Source: UBA4742 sp963785815
GTDB lineage: Bacteria > Actinomycetota > Acidimicrobiia > Acidimicrobiales > Acidimicrobilacustridaceae
DNA: 64,000 bases
Direction: 5' to 3'
Assembly: GCA_963785815.1 (NCBI GenBank)
Contig: CAWAWN010000002.1
Location: 248,001 to 312,000, forward strand
The translations under genes and the position numbers were made by a program. The notes under the pieces were generated by a model. It was not told the DNA's origin, did no database searches, and was given only the letters and a program-made list of their open reading frames with translations. Shown here one piece after another: positions 42,920 to 49,879 of the stretch. Within the stretch, counting starts at the first letter, position 1, and each line of letters begins with the position of its first letter.

Positions 42920-43273
42920 ATGTTGGCCCCGCTGAGCAACGAGCAGTTCAACGAGGACTGGTGGGACGACGCCGCGTGCCGTGATGGCGAGGCGTCCCTC
43001 TCGGGCGTGTTCTTCTCCGAGGAGCTCCAGGACATCGCCCGGGCCAAGGCCATCTGCGCCGAGTGCCCGGTGATGGACGAGTGCCTCGAGGGCGCCATCG
43101 TGCGGCGTGAGCCGTGGGGCGTCTGGGGAGGTCAGCTGTTCCTCAACGGCAAGATCCTGGCCACCAAGCGGCGCCGGGGTCGCCCGCCCAAGCACCCGCG
43201 GCCCGAGGACCAGCTGCCCCAGATCCCGATCCCCGCTCACCTCGAGCATCGGGTCCAGCTGCGCACCGCGTGA
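42920..43273 (+). CDS. whiB7: WhiB7-like transcription factor with AT-hook
   Basis: 117 aa from ATG 42920 with AAAGG upstream. Four cluster cysteines are Cys20, Cys46, Cys49 and Cys55 (C-x2-C-x5-C in AICAECPVMDEC), the turn is EPWGVWGGQLF, and the basic AT-hook is RRRGRPPKHPRPED. An AT-hook of the RGRP type is specific to the WhiB7 class, which binds sigma-A with its [4Fe-4S] cluster and activates intrinsic antibiotic-resistance genes. The upstream ORF plus terminator strengthen the assignment. The C-terminal tail (LPQIPIPAHLEHRVQLRTA) is unassigned. Confidence 0.85.
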   Translation: MLAPLSNEQFNEDWWDDAACRDGEASLSGVFFSEELQDIARAKAICAECPVMDECLEGAIVRREPWGVWGGQLFLNGKILATKRRRGRPPKHPRPEDQLPQIPIPAHLEHRVQLRTA

Positions 43274-43330
43274 GCGGCGCCGGTCGATCCCCCCGACCGG
43301 CCCGCCACGCGGGGCGTGGCCCCGTCCTCC

Positions 43331-43381
43331 ATCCCGTCGATCGCCCGCTGCCCTCCCCCCTGGCCGGGCGATCGATGGGAT
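43331..43381. terminator. Long hairpin downstream of whiB7
   Basis: ATCCCGTCGATCGCCCG and CGGGCGATCGATGGGAT form a 17-bp stem with one G-U pair and a 17-nt loop. It ends 10 nt before the -10 box of the next gene, separating the two units. Confidence 0.75.
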
Positions 43382-43390
43382 GAGGCCAAG

Positions 43391-43396
43391 TAGCGT
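43391..43396 (+). promoter_or_regulatory. -10 box of the VOC gene
   Basis: TAGCGT, 6 nt before ATG 43403. Confidence 0.55.
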
Positions 43397-43402
43397 GGCG
43401 GC

Positions 43403-43768
43403 ATGGGGATCATCGGGATCGACCACGTGCAGCTGGCCATGCCGGCCGGCGAGGAGTCCCGAGCCGCCGACTTCTACGTCGGGCTGCTCGGCTTCACCCA
43501 GGTGGCCAAGCCCCCGGCCCTGGCGGCCCGCGGCGGCTGCTGGTTCGAGACGCCGTCGGCCAAGGTGCACCTGGGCGTCGAGGCCGACTTCCACCCGGCC
43601 CGCAAGGCCCACCCCGCGCTGCTGGTCGACGACCTGGGGGCCCTGGGCGAGCGCCTGGCGGCCGCCGGGGTCGAGGTGCGCGAGGAGAACGGCCTGGAGG
43701 GCCACCTCCAGCGCTACGTCGACGACCCGTTCGGCAACCGGATCGAGCTGCTCCAACGCCTGCCGTGA
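43403..43768 (+). CDS. VOC/glyoxalase superfamily protein
   Basis: 121 aa in two beta-alpha-beta-beta-beta repeats: GIDHVQLAMPAGEESRAADF, YVGLLGFTQVAKP and HPALLVDDLGALGERLAAAG, with VDDPFGNRIELLQ at the end. His in IDHVQLAMP, His in KVHLGVEADF and Glu in NRIELLQ are in the places of the usual metal ligands. The reaction is unknown; family members are isomerases, dioxygenases or resistance proteins. The mRNA should be leaderless. Proximity to whiB7 makes a resistance role possible but unproven. Confidence 0.82.
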   Translation: MGIIGIDHVQLAMPAGEESRAADFYVGLLGFTQVAKPPALAARGGCWFETPSAKVHLGVEADFHPARKAHPALLVDDLGALGERLAAAGVEVREENGLEGHLQRYVDDPFGNRIELLQRLP

Positions 43769-43847
43769 TCGATCGGGTCCGGCGCCGGGCGCCGCGGTGG
43801 CGGCATCGACGCCCAGCGATACCGTCGTAGCGCCCTCGGGCGAGCCT

Positions 43848-44453
43848 ATGACCACCCTGCCCCCCGCCGACGACGCCTCGGCCGCTGCCGACCGACCGGC
43901 ACCCACCCACCGTCGGACGCCATCACGGTGGCTGGCCTGGGTGGGCCTGGCCGTCGTGGTGGTGCTGGCCGGTGTGGCCCTCGTCGTGGTCTGGGATCGA
44001 CCCACCAACGGGTCGTCCGCCACCCGCATCGCCCCCACCCAGCTGGTCGGGCACCGGTTGCCGGATGCCACCTACCAGCGCTTCGACGGCGGATCGGCCA
44101 CCCTGTCCAGCCTGGAGGGCCGACCGCTGGTGCTCAACTTCTGGGCCGCCACCTGCGTGCCGTGTCGCACCGAGATGCCGGCGCTGCAACGGATCCACCT
44201 CCAGCAGGGCGATCGGACGACGTTCCTGGGCATCGACACGGGCGACGCCCAGTCCACCGGCCGTGACGCCGCCCGGCAGTCCGGCGTGACCTACGCGCTG
44301 GCCTCGGACCACCAGACCCGTCTGGCCGGTCAGCTCGGCGTGGTGGCCCTCCCCACCACCGTCGTGGTGGCCGCCGACGGGGTGGTCACCCATGTGCACG
44401 TGGGTGCGGTGGACCCGAACGCGCTCGAGCGTTGGATCGCCCAGGCGCGCTGA
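43848..44453 (+). CDS. Membrane-anchored thioredoxin-like TlpA/ResA protein
   Basis: 201 aa from ATG 43848. A single N-terminal transmembrane segment (WLAWVGLAVVVVLAGVALVV) is followed by an extracytoplasmic thioredoxin fold: GGSATLSSLEGRPLVLNFWA and active-site CVPC in WAATCVPCRTEM, with the cis-Pro in VVALPTTVVVAADG. It should reduce disulfides outside the cell, using electrons from the CcdA protein encoded next (17 nt downstream). Such pairs serve cytochrome c maturation; the window encodes a c-type domain in CtaC. Confidence 0.9.
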   Translation: MTTLPPADDASAAADRPAPTHRRTPSRWLAWVGLAVVVVLAGVALVVVWDRPTNGSSATRIAPTQLVGHRLPDATYQRFDGGSATLSSLEGRPLVLNFWAATCVPCRTEMPALQRIHLQQGDRTTFLGIDTGDAQSTGRDAARQSGVTYALASDHQTRLAGQLGVVALPTTVVVAADGVVTHVHVGAVDPNALERWIAQAR

Positions 44454-44469
44454 TGGCCCTGGCGCGACC

Positions 44470-45318
44470 GTGATCGACGCACCCCTGGCCTACGCCTTCG
44501 GCGTGGGCATGGTGGCCACGGTGAACCCGTGCGGCTTCGCCATGCTGCCGGCGTACCTGTCCTTCTTCCTCGGCCTGGAGGGCGCCGATGCCGACGCCCG
44601 CGCCAACCTGCTGCGGGCCCTGGCCGTCGGCGCCACCATGACCGCCGGGTTCCTGCTGGTGTTCGGCCTGCTGGGCATCGTGTTGGACAGCTTCGTGAGC
44701 TCCATCGAGTCGTGGCTGCCCTGGGTCACCATCGTGCTGGGCCTCGCCCTGCTGCCGCTCGGCGTGCTGCTGCTGCGGGGCCGGGCCCTCAACCTGCACC
44801 TGCCCCTGCCCACCCGGGGCACCAAGGACCGCCAGCTCCTGTCGGTGTTCCTGTTCGGCATCTCCTACGCCCTGGTCTCGTTGTCGTGCACCATCCCGTT
44901 GTTCATCGCCGTGGTGTCGACCACCTTCACCTCGGCCAACTTCGTGTCGGGCATGGCCACCTTCGTGGCCTATGCCCTGGGCATGGGGGTGGTGCTCATC
45001 GCCCTGACCGTGGCCCTGGCCCTGGCCCGCCAGTCGCTCGTGCGCACGGTCCGCCGGGTGCTGCCCTACGTGTACCAGGTGTCGGGCGTGCTGCTGCTGG
45101 TGGCCGGCGTCTACGTGACCTACTACGGCTGGTACGAGCTGCGGGTCGACCACGGCGACACCTCGGGCGGGGCCGCCGCCGACTGGGTGTTCAACCTGAA
45201 CGCCACCATCAGCACCTGGATCCAGCGCACCGGTCCCGTGCGGATCGGCATCGTGCTGGCCGCGGGCATCGGTGTGGCCATCGCCGTGATCATGAGCCGC
45301 CGCAAGCGCGAGGTGTAA
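44470..45318 (+). CDS. ccdA: CcdA/DsbD-type thiol-disulfide membrane transporter
   Basis: 282 aa from GTG 44470. Six or more membrane segments; the redox cysteines are in NPCGFAMLPAYLSFFLG (helix 1) and SLSCTIPLFIAVV (helix 4), the CcdA pattern. The C-terminal region adds YQVSGVLLLVAGVYVTYYGW and a last segment VRIGIVLAAGIGVAIAVIMS. It carries reducing power from cytosolic thioredoxin to the TlpA-like partner upstream. It is followed after 2 nt by the next gene, so the three are an operon. Confidence 0.88.
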   Translation: MIDAPLAYAFGVGMVATVNPCGFAMLPAYLSFFLGLEGADADARANLLRALAVGATMTAGFLLVFGLLGIVLDSFVSSIESWLPWVTIVLGLALLPLGVLLLRGRALNLHLPLPTRGTKDRQLLSVFLFGISYALVSLSCTIPLFIAVVSTTFTSANFVSGMATFVAYALGMGVVLIALTVALALARQSLVRTVRRVLPYVYQVSGVLLLVAGVYVTYYGWYELRVDHGDTSGGAAADWVFNLNATISTWIQRTGPVRIGIVLAAGIGVAIAVIMSRRKREV

Positions 45319-45320
45319 CC

Positions 45321-45929
45321 GTGTTCGCCGAGCTGCTGGCCCATCCCGGGGTTCGCGAGGTGGTGTCGTTGCGCTCGACGTTCGGGTTCCTGGCCTTCCA
45401 CGGGGGGTCCTTGGAGAAGGGAACCGACGACATCGCCGAGGCCGCGGCCGAGGCCGCCGGCGCCTCGCTCTACGCCGTGGTCCAACCACCGGACCTGCGC
45501 TGGCACCTGCCGTCGTCCGAGATCGACCCGGCCGCGTCACCGGCCCTGCGCCAGTTCCTCGACCACGTCGAGGAGGTGGTGGCCGTCCACGGCTACGGCC
45601 GTCCCGATCGCTACACGACCATCCTGCTCGGCGGCTCCAACCGCGACCTGGCCCGGGACCTGGCTGCGCCGCTGCGCCAGGCCCTGCCCGACTACACAGT
45701 GGTGGACCACCTCGACGACATCCCCCGCGAGCTGCGCGGCCTGCACCCGGACAACCCGGTCAACCGGCCGTCGGGCGGCGGGGTGCAGCTCGAGCTGCCG
45801 CCACGGGTGCGGGGGCTGGGCCCCTTCTGGGACGACCCGGCTCGTCGGGGGTCCGCCCGGCGCGCGCCGCACACCCAGGCGCTCATCGAGGCGTTGGCCC
45901 AGGGCGCCCGGCGGCACCAGCCTGGCTAG
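45321..45929 (+). CDS. Poly-gamma-glutamate hydrolase family (YjqB/PF05908-like) protein
   Basis: 202 aa from GTG 45321. FGFLAFHGGSLEKGTDDIAE with the following GASLYAVVQPPDLRWHLPSS matches the HGG..E.GT metal-binding start of poly-gamma-glutamate hydrolases; AVHGYGRPDRYTTILLGGSN and GGGVQLELPPRVRG are the other conserved blocks, with the acidic/His residues for zinc. It is translationally coupled to ccdA, an unusual partner. No signal peptide is visible, so the substrate may be something other than capsule polymer. Confidence 0.78.
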   Translation: MFAELLAHPGVREVVSLRSTFGFLAFHGGSLEKGTDDIAEAAAEAAGASLYAVVQPPDLRWHLPSSEIDPAASPALRQFLDHVEEVVAVHGYGRPDRYTTILLGGSNRDLARDLAAPLRQALPDYTVVDHLDDIPRELRGLHPDNPVNRPSGGGVQLELPPRVRGLGPFWDDPARRGSARRAPHTQALIEALAQGARRHQPG

Positions 45930-45939
45930 TGTCCGCGGC

Positions 45940-46875
45940 ATGGACCTGCGCATCTTCACCGAACCCCAGCAGGGCGCGTCGTACCTCCAGCTGCTGGCCG
46001 TGGCCCGCCAGGCGGAGGCGAGCGGCTTCGACGGGTTCTTCCGATCCGACCACTACCTGCGCATGGGCGACGGCGACCCGCGCCCCGGGCCGACCGACAC
46101 GTGGGTGACCCTGGGCGCCATCGCCCGCGAGACCTCCACCATCCGGCTGGGCACGTTGGTGTGCTCGGCCACCTTCCGCCTGCCGGGTCCGCTGGCGGTG
46201 GCGGTGGCCCAGGTCGACGAGATGAGCGGCGGCCGGGTCGAGCTCGGCATCGGCGCCGGCTGGTTCGACGACGAGCACCTGGCCTACGGCATCCCCTTCC
46301 CGCCCATGGGACAGCGCTTCGACATGCTGCGCGAGCAGCTCGAGATCCTGACCGGGCTGTGGCGCACCCCGACCGACAACCAGTACTCCTTCGAGGGCGA
46401 CCACTACACGCTGGTCGGCTCGCCGGCCCTACCCAAGCCTCGCCAGGCCGGCGGCCCGCCGATCATCATCGGCGGGTTCGGCGCCAAGCGGACGCCCCGG
46501 CTGGCGGCGGCCTACGCCAGCGAGTTCAACCTGCCGTTCGCGCCGGTCTCCGCCTTCGTCGACCAGCGGGCCAACGTGGCGGCCGCCTGCGAGGCCATCG
46601 GCCGCGATCCCGATGACCTGATCTGGTCAGTGGCCCTGGTGGCCTGCTGCGGACGCACCGACGCCGAGGTGGAGCGACGGGCCGAGACGATCCAGCGCAT
46701 CATCGGTGGCGATCCCCGCCAGAACGGGGCCACGGGCTCGCCCGCCGAGGTGCTCGAGATCCTGGCCGGCTACGCCGAGGCCGGCGCCCAGCGGGTCTAC
46801 CTCCAGATCCTCGACGTGGACGACCTCGACCACATCGCCCTGCTCGGCGAAGAGGTCCTCACCCTGCTGCCCTAG
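45940..46875 (+). CDS. Luciferase-like (LLM) probable F420-dependent oxidoreductase
   Basis: 311 aa from ATG 45940; TAGTGT lies 7 nt upstream. TIM-barrel marks are LRIFTEPQQGASYLQLLAVA, DGFFRSDHYLRMG, IRLGTLVCSATFRLPGPLAV, GRVELGIGAGWFDDEHLAYG and PIIIGGFGAKRTPRLAAAYA. The GAGWFDDEHxAYGIPFPP block is typical of the actinobacterial F420-dependent TIGR03560-type subgroup. The C-terminal NGATGSPAEVLEILAGYAEA is also family-like. The reaction is unknown. Confidence 0.87.
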   Translation: MDLRIFTEPQQGASYLQLLAVARQAEASGFDGFFRSDHYLRMGDGDPRPGPTDTWVTLGAIARETSTIRLGTLVCSATFRLPGPLAVAVAQVDEMSGGRVELGIGAGWFDDEHLAYGIPFPPMGQRFDMLREQLEILTGLWRTPTDNQYSFEGDHYTLVGSPALPKPRQAGGPPIIIGGFGAKRTPRLAAAYASEFNLPFAPVSAFVDQRANVAAACEAIGRDPDDLIWSVALVACCGRTDAEVERRAETIQRIIGGDPRQNGATGSPAEVLEILAGYAEAGAQRVYLQILDVDDLDHIALLGEEVLTLLP

Positions 46876-46996
46876 GTCCCGGGAGGCTCGCCGACCAGAC
46901 GGCCAGGAAGGCGGAGGCCGCCAAGCCGGAGCCGCTGGACCGACGACACCCGGATGCCGAAGGCGCCCGCCGGGAGGCTCGCCGACCAGAGGGCCA
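46876..46996. repeat. Intergenic repeat family element between convergent LLM and pdxH genes
   Basis: GGGAGGCTCGCCGACCAGA followed by SGGCCAG occurs twice, near 46881 and 46970, on either side of a spacer. Read on the minus strand, block order and spacing match the 41.5-kb element: GGTCGGCGAGCCTCCC, CGGGCGCCTTCGGCATCCGG, TCCAGCGGCT, GCGGCCTCCGCCTTCC, GGTCGGCGAGCCTCCC. Confidence 0.7.
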
Positions 46997-47001
46997 GTCG
47001 G

Positions 47002-47640
47002 TCAGGGCGCGAGGCGCTGGATGACCCAGGTGGAGCCGTCGCGGGTGTAGCGGAGGCGGTCGTGCAGCCGCGAGCCGCGACCCTGCCAGAGCTCGATCTG
47101 GTCGGCCACCACGTCGAAGCCACCCCAGTGCGGCGGGCGAGGCACCTCGCCACCGCCGAATCGCGCCTCAGCCTGGCGGTAGGCCTCCTCCAGCTCGGCC
47201 CGATCGCGCAGCACCGAGCTCTGGGCCGAGGCCCAGGCCCCGATCTGGCTGTCCCGGGGCCGGCCGGCGAAGTAGGCATCCGACACCACCTCGATCGAGC
47301 GGTGGGCGTGGCCGGCGATGCGCACCTGTCGCCCGATGACGATCCACCCGAAGCAGCAGGCCACGGCCGGGTGGGCCTCGATCTCGAGCGCCTTCTGGCT
47401 GCGGTAGTTGGTGAAGAAGCGGAAGGCGCCGCCCTCGGTGGCCCGCATCAGCACGTGGCGGGTCGAGGGCATGCCGTCAGCCCCCACCGTGGCCACCGTC
47501 ATGGCCTCCGGTTGGTGGACCCCGGCGTCGCGGGCCAGGGCGTACCAGCGCTCGAACTCCACGAACGGATCGGGATCGACGTCGTCCTCATCCAGACCCG
47601 CCGCTTCCAGCTCGGCCCGCAGCGCCGCGAGATCGCTCAC
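47002..47640 (-). CDS. pdxH: Pyridoxamine 5'-phosphate oxidase
   Basis: 212 aa from GTG 47640. FMN/PLP-binding blocks are EAMTVATVGADGMPSTRHVL, RFFTNYRSQKALEIEAHPAV, CCFGWIVIGRQVRIAG and the C-terminal PRPPHWGGFDVVADQIELWQ followed by RGSRLHDRLRYTR, where the HWGG and RLHDR motifs are diagnostic. It makes pyridoxal phosphate from the pyridoxine or pyridoxamine phosphates. It is the last gene of the serS-sdhC-sdhD-pdxH run, 43 nt after sdhD. Confidence 0.93.
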   Translation of the reverse strand: MSDLAALRAELEAAGLDEDDVDPDPFVEFERWYALARDAGVHQPEAMTVATVGADGMPSTRHVLMRATEGGAFRFFTNYRSQKALEIEAHPAVACCFGWIVIGRQVRIAGHAHRSIEVVSDAYFAGRPRDSQIGAWASAQSSVLRDRAELEEAYRQAEARFGGGEVPRPPHWGGFDVVADQIELWQGRGSRLHDRLRYTRDGSTWVIQRLAP

Positions 47641-47683
47641 CGCCGACCCACCCCCACGGGGTGCTGCACCCCATCGGTCCCGG

Positions 47684-48091
47684 TCATGACACGTTGAAGC
47701 TGAAGATGGTGGACAGGGCCACCAGACCGGCCGCCCCGAGGACCAGGCTCAACCCGGTGGTGACGGCCACACGGGTGGATGGTCGACGGCTGAGGTCGAC
47801 CAGCACCGAGTTGAGGCCGATGCCACCGTGCACCAGGGCCAGGACCACCACCGCCCCGTCGAGGAGACGCCAGTAGCCGTGGTGCCAGCGGTCGACGTAG
47901 AGGGCCACGCCGAAGTGGCCGGGATCGTGCAGGACCCAGGTGCTGAGCACGTGGACGGGCAGCAGCACGAGCAGCAACCACGAGGTCACGGCCATGATGT
48001 GCCAGCTCCAGCTGCGCACCTCCGGCTCCGGCCGCACGGCCGATCCCGCCGGGGCGGAGCTGGTGGCGCCCCCCGAGAGCGGCGGCGTCAC
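47684..48091 (-). CDS. sdhD: Succinate dehydrogenase membrane anchor subunit
   Basis: 135 aa from GTG 48091, overlapping the sdhC stop by 4 nt. Three hydrophobic segments: HIMAVTSWLLLVLLPVHVLS, YWRLLDGAVVVLALVHGGIG and VTTGLSLVLGAAGLVALSTI. HIMAVTSWLLLVLLPVHV and LVHGGIGLNSVLVDL resemble the SdhD anchor, with His residues that could ligate heme b. It pairs with SdhC to anchor SdhAB, whose genes are not within the window. Confidence 0.7.
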   Translation of the reverse strand: MTPPLSGGATSSAPAGSAVRPEPEVRSWSWHIMAVTSWLLLVLLPVHVLSTWVLHDPGHFGVALYVDRWHHGYWRLLDGAVVVLALVHGGIGLNSVLVDLSRRPSTRVAVTTGLSLVLGAAGLVALSTIFSFNVS

Positions 48092-48498
48092 CGGGTGGTC
48101 TCCGACACCCAGGGCCACACGATGACCGCGAAGGCGGGCAGGGCCAGGGCCCAGGTGGCGAACAGGGCCGCGGCCCGCAGCCGGCGGTCCTGGCCGGCCA
48201 GCGACGGCGCCACGTCGGGCAGCATGCGCCGCAACCCGTCGAACGTGTGGAAGAGGGTGGCCAGCACCACCAGGCACAGGACCAGCCGCGCCCCCAGGCT
48301 GCCCATGGCCGCGCCCCACCGGTTGAAGCGATCCCGCGACGACACCTGGCCGAGCACGAGGCAGTAGGCCAGCACGTAGACCAGCACGACGGTGCCGGAC
48401 ACCGCCCCCCAACGAACCCGGCGCACGCGGCCCCCCACCGACGCCACCCGGACCCGCGGGCCCGACGGGCGCGGGGCGGTGCCCGCCTCGGCCGTCAT
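48088..48498 (-). CDS. sdhC: Succinate dehydrogenase cytochrome b subunit
   Basis: 136 aa. Three membrane segments: VRWGAVSGTVVLVYVLAYCL, LGARLVLCLVVLATLFHTFD and AALFATWALALPAFAVIVWP. LFHTFDGLRRMLPD is the SdhC motif HxxxGxRRL, supplying a heme-b His. It starts 1 nt after the serS stop, so the two are on one transcript, which is unusual; sdhA/sdhB are absent. Assignment rests on the motif and on the coupled sdhD-like gene. Confidence 0.7.
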   Translation of the reverse strand: MTAEAGTAPRPSGPRVRVASVGGRVRRVRWGAVSGTVVLVYVLAYCLVLGQVSSRDRFNRWGAAMGSLGARLVLCLVVLATLFHTFDGLRRMLPDVAPSLAGQDRRLRAAALFATWALALPAFAVIVWPWVSETTR

Positions 48499-48499
48499 G

Positions 48500-49792
48500 T
48501 CAGGCCGGTGGACCGATCCGGCTCACGCCGCCCAGGTACGGGTGCAGCACCTCGGGCACCAGCACCGAGCCGTCGGGTTGGCGGTGGGTCTCGACCAGCG
48601 CGGCCCACACCCGGGGCACGGCCAGCGCCGACCCGTTCAGGGTGTGCACCACCTCGGCGGCCCTGGACCCGGCCGGGCGGTAGCGGATGTTGGCCCGCCG
48701 GGCCTGGTAGTCGCCGAACCAGGACACCGACGACACCTCCAGCCACTGGCCCACCCCGGGCGCGAACACCTCGATGTCGTGGGAGCGGTGGTGGGACTGG
48801 CCCAGGTCACCGGCGCAGATGTCGAGCACCCGGTGGGCCAGGCCCAGGTCGCGGATGAGCTGCTCGGCCCGCCCCAGGATCTCCTCGAGCAGGTCCGGGG
48901 CCTGCTCGGGGGTGGCGTAGGCCAGCAGCTCCACCTTGTCGAACTCGTGGACCCGCAGCAGCCCGCGCGTGTCGCGACCGGCCGAGCCGGCTTCGCGGCG
49001 GAAGCAGGGCGAGTAGGCCATCAACCGCATCGGCAGCTGGTCGGCGTCGAGGATCTCGTCCATGGCCACCGAGGTCAACGGCACCTCGGCGGTGGGGATG
49101 GCCCACAGGTCGTCGCGCTCGAGGTGGTAGGCGTCGTCGGCGAACTTGGGGAGCTGCCCGGTGGCGGTGAGGGTGCGGGTCAGCACCAGGCTGGGCGGGC
49201 GGACCTCCTCGTAGAGGTCGCGGTTGCGGTCCAGCGCCAGCTGGCACAGGGCCCGGCTGAGGGTGGCGCCGAGGCCCCGGAAGAGCACGAACATCGACCC
49301 CGAGATCTTGACCCCCCGCTCGAGGTCGAGGATGCCCAGCTCGGCGCCGACGTCCCAGTGGGGCACCTGCTGGTGAGGCTGGTAAGCCGCCTCGTCGAAG
49401 TCCTCCACCCGCAGCACCACGTTGTCGGCCTCGCCGACCCCGTCGGGCGCGTCCGCCGCCGGGATGTTGGGGATGCGCAACAGCAGGTCGCGCATCTCGT
49501 GGGCCAGGGCCGCCACCTGGGTGTCGAGCTCCTGTTCACGGGTGCCCAGCGCCCGGCTCTCCTCGGCCACCCGCTCCGCCTTGTCCAGGTCGCCTTGCCC
49601 CCGAAGCGCACCCACCTGCTTCGACCGCGCCTTGATCTGGGCCCGCACCTCGTCGCGCTCGGCCGCCAGGCCGCGCTGGCGGGCATCCAGGTCGCGAACC
49701 CGCTCGAGCGAGGGCCCGAGGTCGTCGCCCCGGCGGGCCAACGCCTCGGCCACCGCGTCGAAGTCGCTGCGCAGGCGGCGGATGTCGAGCAC
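48500..49792 (-). CDS. serS: Seryl-tRNA synthetase
   Basis: 430 aa from GTG 49792; TACCTT lies 6 nt upstream (leaderless). The N-terminal coiled-coil arm runs over about 20-105 (LDIRRLRSDFDAVAEALARR ... LDTQVAALAHEMRDLLLRIP). Class II motifs are SSVSWFGDYQARRANIRYRP and YSPCFRREAGSAGRDTRGLL followed by RVHEFDKVELL (motif 2) and LNGSALAVPRVWAALVETHR (motif 3). It charges tRNA-Ser and tRNA-Sec. First gene of the operon with sdhC, sdhD and pdxH; divergent from the ABC transporter. Confidence 0.97.
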   Translation of the reverse strand: MLDIRRLRSDFDAVAEALARRGDDLGPSLERVRDLDARQRGLAAERDEVRAQIKARSKQVGALRGQGDLDKAERVAEESRALGTREQELDTQVAALAHEMRDLLLRIPNIPAADAPDGVGEADNVVLRVEDFDEAAYQPHQQVPHWDVGAELGILDLERGVKISGSMFVLFRGLGATLSRALCQLALDRNRDLYEEVRPPSLVLTRTLTATGQLPKFADDAYHLERDDLWAIPTAEVPLTSVAMDEILDADQLPMRLMAYSPCFRREAGSAGRDTRGLLRVHEFDKVELLAYATPEQAPDLLEEILGRAEQLIRDLGLAHRVLDICAGDLGQSHHRSHDIEVFAPGVGQWLEVSSVSWFGDYQARRANIRYRPAGSRAAEVVHTLNGSALAVPRVWAALVETHRQPDGSVLVPEVLHPYLGGVSRIGPPA

Positions 49793-49798
49793 GACAGC

Positions 49799-49871
49799 AA
49801 GGTACCAAGCCGGTGTCCGCCGACCCGACAGGGTTCCCCGCTTGGGCCTCGGCCGACCCCGGCGATAGCGT
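49799..49871. promoter_or_regulatory. Divergent -10 boxes of serS and the ABC exporter operon
   Basis: TACCTT (49799-49804, minus) for serS, and TAGCGT (49866-49871, plus), 8 nt before GTG 49880. Confidence 0.55.
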
Positions 49872-49879
49872 CGCCGCCG

